Source of the DNA: Fusibacter_A sp965140735
GTDB taxonomy: Bacteria > Bacillota > Clostridia > Peptostreptococcales > Acidaminobacteraceae
Assembly (NCBI GenBank): GCA_965140735.1
Contig: OZ223306.1
Location: 1,550,001-1,614,000, forward strand
Reading direction: 5' to 3'
DNA: 64,000 bases
Of this stretch, positions 60,505-64,000 are shown one piece after another. The notes under the pieces were generated by a model that saw only the letters and a list, made by a program, of their open reading frames with translations, searched no databases and was not told the origin of the DNA. A program made the translations under genes and the position numbers. Each line of letters starts with the position of its first letter. The first letter of the stretch is position 1.

Positions 60505-63471
60505 CTATTGCACAGTTTGTCCAAAGTAATTCACGATACCACGTGCTAAGCTTTCAACAAGTAAAGATTGAGATTTTTGATCCATTAACCATTCATATTC
60601 TACAGGATTACAAACAAACCCTGTCTCAATCAAGACAGAAGGTGCCCAAGTCCCACGCGTTACATAAAAATTCTTTATATTTGAGCCTCTGTCATTTCTG
60701 CCTAAATCGAATTTTATTTGATTTAGGAGTGTATCCGATAGGGATTTAGCTACAGGATCTCTATAATAAACAGAAAAACCAAATACTTTAGAAATATCTT
60801 TTGTATCATCTATGCTGTCCGCATGAATAGATAAAAAGAGATCGGGTTTAACTTTTAAAGAATATTCTAGACGTTCACTAAGAGACATATCCACATCAGA
60901 GTCCCTTGTCATCTTCACAACTGCTCCTAATGATTCTAATTTAGCTTTAAGAGCAATTGCAGTATTCAAATTAATGGTTTTTTCTGTAAATACATTCCCA
61001 AGAAGACCTCGAGCACCACTATCACTTCCACCATGACCCGGATCAAGTAAAATCGTGTAGCCAGTAAGAGGCGAATCCACCGTAGCAGATGTACTTTTAA
61101 CCGTCTGTTTAAGCATGATCAAATCAAATCCTCTTGTGGTTTTTTCTATATAGTACCCTTTTAAATTTGGAGCTTCTATGTTAACATTTGTCTTGCCATC
61201 AACTATTTTAGTTTCTACGTTACTATTGTTAAATGCAAGCGCATTTTTGTTCAAAATCGTACTTAAATCAAGCGATACAAACTCTCCATCATAAGACGCA
61301 ATGCCTGCTCCAGCACCGCCAGAAGTTTCGATCACAAATCGGTCATAAAACGGCGTTGACTGATAATCCATTTTGGTTAAACTAATCACTTGAGGTTCTG
61401 TTGCTTTAGAAATGACCACAGCACTTTTACGAGTCCATAAACCAGATGAAAGTCTAACATAATTTCCTGTCATACCTGTGATCTGATCAGTCATGCCACC
61501 TATCATATTAGCCGCAACACCATTTCCAGATGCCGGTGTCTTAAATAGATCAATATAGGTATCCACAGCAGTGCCCGTATAAATTGAATTTTTTGAAATC
61601 AAAATTAAATTTTCTGGTGCATAAGCTTCATCCTTGTAGTTTCCAAATTTCATCGTGTAAAATGGCACACCTAAATCTTTTTCATAATATCCTTGATTAA
61701 GTGAAGGAAAAGTATATTCATAACTATAAGTCGTCGCATATACTTTTCCATCAGGGCTTTGAGCTAAATTTGGAACCATCACATGACTTTCACCATTAAA
61801 AGAGACTTTTACCTCTGCCCCAATAGGCGCTTTACAAGTTAAAGTGACTTTTTCTCCCGCCACTCGCATTTCTTTTTCTCGTGGAAAAGTAGTGCTATCT
61901 GAAATTTGATACGTACTCATTGGGGATATGCTCCCACTGGAACTTATTTTGGTGATCGTTCTCGTATAACTTTTACTGCCTTGTTCAAAAGTAAACGTAT
62001 TTACGCCCTCTTTTAGAGGTACATAAACACCAAAATACCCATTCACACTTCTATCTTTTATTTCATTATCGTTTAAAAATAGGGGTAATGCAGCATTTGA
62101 TGCTCCTGACAAATAATAATTTGAAGCAGTTGTTTTTATGACTTCACTTGGTCTAGACAAAATCAGCTCATTTGTCACCGGTGTTATTGGCGTCGTGACA
62201 ATCGGTGTCATACTCTGACTACTTGTTTCTGAACTTACTGAATTGCGATCGGAAGCATAATAGGCCTTTAACAATGTGCCGAGTTGTGGCTGATTCACAA
62301 AAGCCGTATTGTTATAAAAAATACTGCCTTGCACCTGATCTAACGTTTGATTTAAATCGAGCTGCCTCTTAATTTCATCCACGCCATACCAAGCGCTTTC
62401 AGGATCACTATTCCCAGTTCTATAAGCGCCATGTCCTATATAAAGTTTTACAGAAGAGGTCCTACATACATCATTCCACCATTTCGCAAGGATTTTATAA
62501 TCAGCAATACTGTAGCCAATATTCCAATATATCTGTGGCGCAATATAATCGATCATTTCATTTTCAACCCAGCCTTTTGTATCTGCATAATGTGCATAAT
62601 AGGATTGAAGACCTTTTGTGTCACTGCCAAGCGCATTGTCCTTTTTGTTGGCCCATATGCCAAAGGGACTGATTCCAAAATCAACTTCGGGCTTCAGCGT
62701 TTTAATCATTCGGTGTACATCATCAATCAAAAGATCCACACTATGACGTCTAAAATCACCTATATCACTATACCCATTACCGTACTGACTGAAAGTATTT
62801 GCGTCATTAAAATCTGTACCAGGATAAAAATAGTCATCAAAATGTATACCGTCTACATCATAATTGTTTATGATCTCTGCTACGCCGTCTACGATGAGAG
62901 CTCGAGCTGCAGGAATACCAGGATCAAAATAAATGTTGCCATCATTGTATTTCACCGTCCATTCAGGATGCAATCTTGCAGGATTAGTTTCCGAAAGACT
63001 ATCGTAGTCATGACTCGCTTCATTTTTAGTCTTTTTAGTCACTCTAAAAGGATTAATCCATGCATGTAGTTCTAAGTTACGTTTATGTGCTTCCTCTATC
63101 CAAAATGCCAGAGGATCAAAATTATTTTCAGGTGCTGTGCCCTGCTTTCCTGTTAAATACTTTGACCAAGGAAATATACTTGATTTATAAAAAGCATCTC
63201 CAGTTGGTCTCACTTGTAAAATCACTGCATTCAAGCCATTTGCTTTCGCACGATCTAAAATCGTGATCGCTTCTGACTTTAATGCTTCTACGTTTGTTGT
63301 TCCTTTTTTAGGATAGTCGATATTGAGTACAGTGGCCACCCAAACGCCTCTAAATTCTTCATCAGCAAGATCGCTTGAAGAAGTTTCATCCGCATAAGTT
63401 GGGGGGATCTGTCCTAAAATCATTGTCATCAATAAAAGGATCGACATCATCATTTTCATCGTATTCTTCAT
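60505..63471 (-). CDS. GHL10-type glycosidase fused to cell wall amidase
   Basis: A 988-residue secreted protein. Signal peptide (1-27), then a GHL10/DUF187 glycoside-hydrolase-like barrel (about 35-410, with FRGVWVATVLNIDYP, VILQVRPTGDAFY, ELHAWINPFRVT, GIHFDDYFYPG). A Thr/Pro-rich linker (about 418-440) and beta-rich middle domains (about 440-800) follow. A C-terminal N-acetylmuramoyl-L-alanine amidase (Amidase_3, about 804-985) has LLDPGHGGSDSGA, FTEKTIN, SIHADS and IETGFVCNP, all zinc and catalytic residues in place. A glycan-cleaving barrel and an amidase in one chain suggest wall turnover. Start behind GAGGAC. Confidence 0.92.
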   Translation of the reverse strand: MKNTMKMMMSILLLMTMILGQIPPTYADETSSSDLADEEFRGVWVATVLNIDYPKKGTTNVEALKSEAITILDRAKANGLNAVILQVRPTGDAFYKSSIFPWSKYLTGKQGTAPENNFDPLAFWIEEAHKRNLELHAWINPFRVTKKTKNEASHDYDSLSETNPARLHPEWTVKYNDGNIYFDPGIPAARALIVDGVAEIINNYDVDGIHFDDYFYPGTDFNDANTFSQYGNGYSDIGDFRRHSVDLLIDDVHRMIKTLKPEVDFGISPFGIWANKKDNALGSDTKGLQSYYAHYADTKGWVENEMIDYIAPQIYWNIGYSIADYKILAKWWNDVCRTSSVKLYIGHGAYRTGNSDPESAWYGVDEIKRQLDLNQTLDQVQGSIFYNNTAFVNQPQLGTLLKAYYASDRNSVSSETSSQSMTPIVTTPITPVTNELILSRPSEVIKTTASNYYLSGASNAALPLFLNDNEIKDRSVNGYFGVYVPLKEGVNTFTFEQGSKSYTRTITKISSSGSISPMSTYQISDSTTFPREKEMRVAGEKVTLTCKAPIGAEVKVSFNGESHVMVPNLAQSPDGKVYATTYSYEYTFPSLNQGYYEKDLGVPFYTMKFGNYKDEAYAPENLILISKNSIYTGTAVDTYIDLFKTPASGNGVAANMIGGMTDQITGMTGNYVRLSSGLWTRKSAVVISKATEPQVISLTKMDYQSTPFYDRFVIETSGGAGAGIASYDGEFVSLDLSTILNKNALAFNNSNVETKIVDGKTNVNIEAPNLKGYYIEKTTRGFDLIMLKQTVKSTSATVDSPLTGYTILLDPGHGGSDSGARGLLGNVFTEKTINLNTAIALKAKLESLGAVVKMTRDSDVDMSLSERLEYSLKVKPDLFLSIHADSIDDTKDISKVFGFSVYYRDPVAKSLSDTLLNQIKFDLGRNDRGSNIKNFYVTRGTWAPSVLIETGFVCNPVEYEWLMDQKSQSLLVESLARGIVNYFGQTVQ

Positions 63472-63593
63472 ATATTGTCCTCATTCCTCTAGATGTAATT
63501 TCAACTCTATTCTATACTATTATCAGCAATAAATCTGCAACGTTATCACCTTTTAACGAGAATGTAATTCTGCAGTAATACAAATATCCCTCA

Positions 63594-63631
63594 TAAAAAA
63601 AGAGCCCTCTGATCGTAGATCATTGAACTCT
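63594..63631 (-). terminator. Terminator after the TSCPD gene
   Basis: On the minus strand, an AGAGTTC / GGGCTCT stem (two wobble pairs) with inner TGATC / GATCA is followed by seven T residues. It lies between the TSCPD gene and the amidase gene. Confidence 0.75.
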
Positions 63632-63664
63632 ATATTTTATGCATCGCCTATTTTTTTTATGCCC

Positions 63665-63904
63665 CTATAGACATTTTTCAAGTGCTAACGCAAGTTGTGA
63701 AGGACACGATGTGTTTTTACTGCCACACTTAACATCTTTAAGTCTCTTAATCACTTCAGTCGCGGGCATACCCTTTATCATATTACTTAAACCAATAGCA
63801 TTTCCCGGACATCCGCCTACGAATTCAACATGTCCCACGATACCTTCTTCAACATTAAAAATAATTTCTCTAGCACAAACGCCAGAGGTTGCAACTTTAT
63901 ACAT
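63665..63904 (-). CDS. TSCPD domain protein (TIGR03905-like)
   Basis: A 79-residue protein of the short TSCPD family. It has conserved Cys residues in GVCARE, GGCPGN, VKCG and TSCPSQLA, the last being the family's namesake motif. Related domains occur at the end of some ribonucleotide reductases; the free small protein has no known role. Start behind AGGAGG with a strong promoter at 63936-63963. Confidence 0.9.
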   Translation of the reverse strand: MYKVATSGVCAREIIFNVEEGIVGHVEFVGGCPGNAIGLSNMIKGMPATEVIKRLKDVKCGSKNTSCPSQLALALEKCL

Positions 63905-63935
63905 TTTATCTGCCTCCTATTAATGATTCTCTACT

Positions 63936-63963
63936 ATTATAGCGTATTGAGAGAGAATATCAA
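63936..63963 (-). promoter_or_regulatory. Promoter of the TSCPD gene
   Basis: TTGATA (63958-63963) and a perfect TATAAT (63936-63941) on the minus strand with 16 bp between, about 32 bp before the start. Confidence 0.8.
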
Positions 63964-64000
63964 TTGAAGAATGCAAATTATATCAACATTTTAATGGCAC

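Noticed and set aside
62431..63069. 212-codon plus-strand open frame
   Set aside because: It lies wholly opposite the GHL10-amidase gene, has no ribosome binding site and an unlikely amino-acid make-up. It is a shadow of the real gene.
1..64000. tRNA or rRNA genes, insertion sequences, prophage
   Set aside because: Reading both strands I saw no tRNA cloverleaf with a TTCGA arm, no rRNA, and no transposase or phage structural gene.

Overview
The window is AT-rich DNA from a Gram-positive, low-GC bacterium, most likely a motile anaerobic member of the Clostridia. The signs are a T-box leader, a SigI/RsgI pair, a LytR-CpsA-Psr protein, YitT and DegV proteins, strong AGGAGG ribosome binding sites, lipoprotein and signal-peptide exports with no outer-membrane genes, and two chemotaxis receptors. 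The genus cannot be fixed from this sequence. No rRNA, tRNA, CRISPR array, insertion sequence or prophage was seen.

Layout. Positions 1-7.3 kb: the start of an XdhC-type gene, then a catabolic and transport cluster (cyclase-fold regulator, AEC transporter, M20 peptidase, YfcC-type transporter, family III CoA-transferase). 7.7-16.6 kb: signalling genes (receiver/HD-GYP, Cache histidine kinase, chemoreceptor), a racemase, and a class I lysyl-tRNA synthetase behind a lysine T-box. 16.6-20.1 kb: Cys-tRNA(Pro) deacylase, an M23 peptidase and a second HD-GYP protein. 20.4-24.7 kb: a tight five-gene operon (MFS transporter, two cyclic-nucleotide-binding proteins, deoxynucleoside kinase, metallophosphoesterase). 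24.8-27.9 kb: mnmA and a cysteine desulfurase, preceded by a Fur-box-flanked promoter with no recognised gene of its own, then a 2'-5' RNA ligase family gene. 28-31 kb: a receiver plus chemoreceptor pair. 31-42.5 kb: mostly envelope and housekeeping genes (lysozyme-like membrane protein, MscS, YitT, LCP, ProC, DegV, MarR, PAP2). 42.5-44 kb: a decayed ABC-F gene that still has a complete-looking attenuator leader. 44-51.5 kb: GNAT, NamA, SigI/RsgI with a His/Asp-rich secreted protein, a PadR/flavoprotein pair with matching operators, and a lipoprotein. 51.7-64 kb: a secreted 5'-nucleotidase with LysM, an RCC1/FN3 secreted protein, a GAF-HD-GYP / metallo-beta-lactamase / CHASE2-adenylate-cyclase operon, a GHL10-amidase fusion and a TSCPD protein.

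How the parts may work together. The clearest theme is nucleotide second messengers. One operon encodes a class III adenylate cyclase with two possible phosphodiesterases, and a separate operon encodes two cyclic-nucleotide-binding proteins. Three HD-GYP proteins are present and no canonical GGDEF cyclase. A second theme is cell-envelope sensing and remodelling (SigI/RsgI, M23 peptidase, amidase fusion, LCP, MscS). The most unusual non-coding loci are the Fur-controlled promoter at 27.2-27.4 kb and the ABC-F attenuator at 43.6-43.97 kb.

Start codons were moved downstream of the longest open frame where a clear ribosome binding site sits just before an internal start. These cases are stated in the entries.
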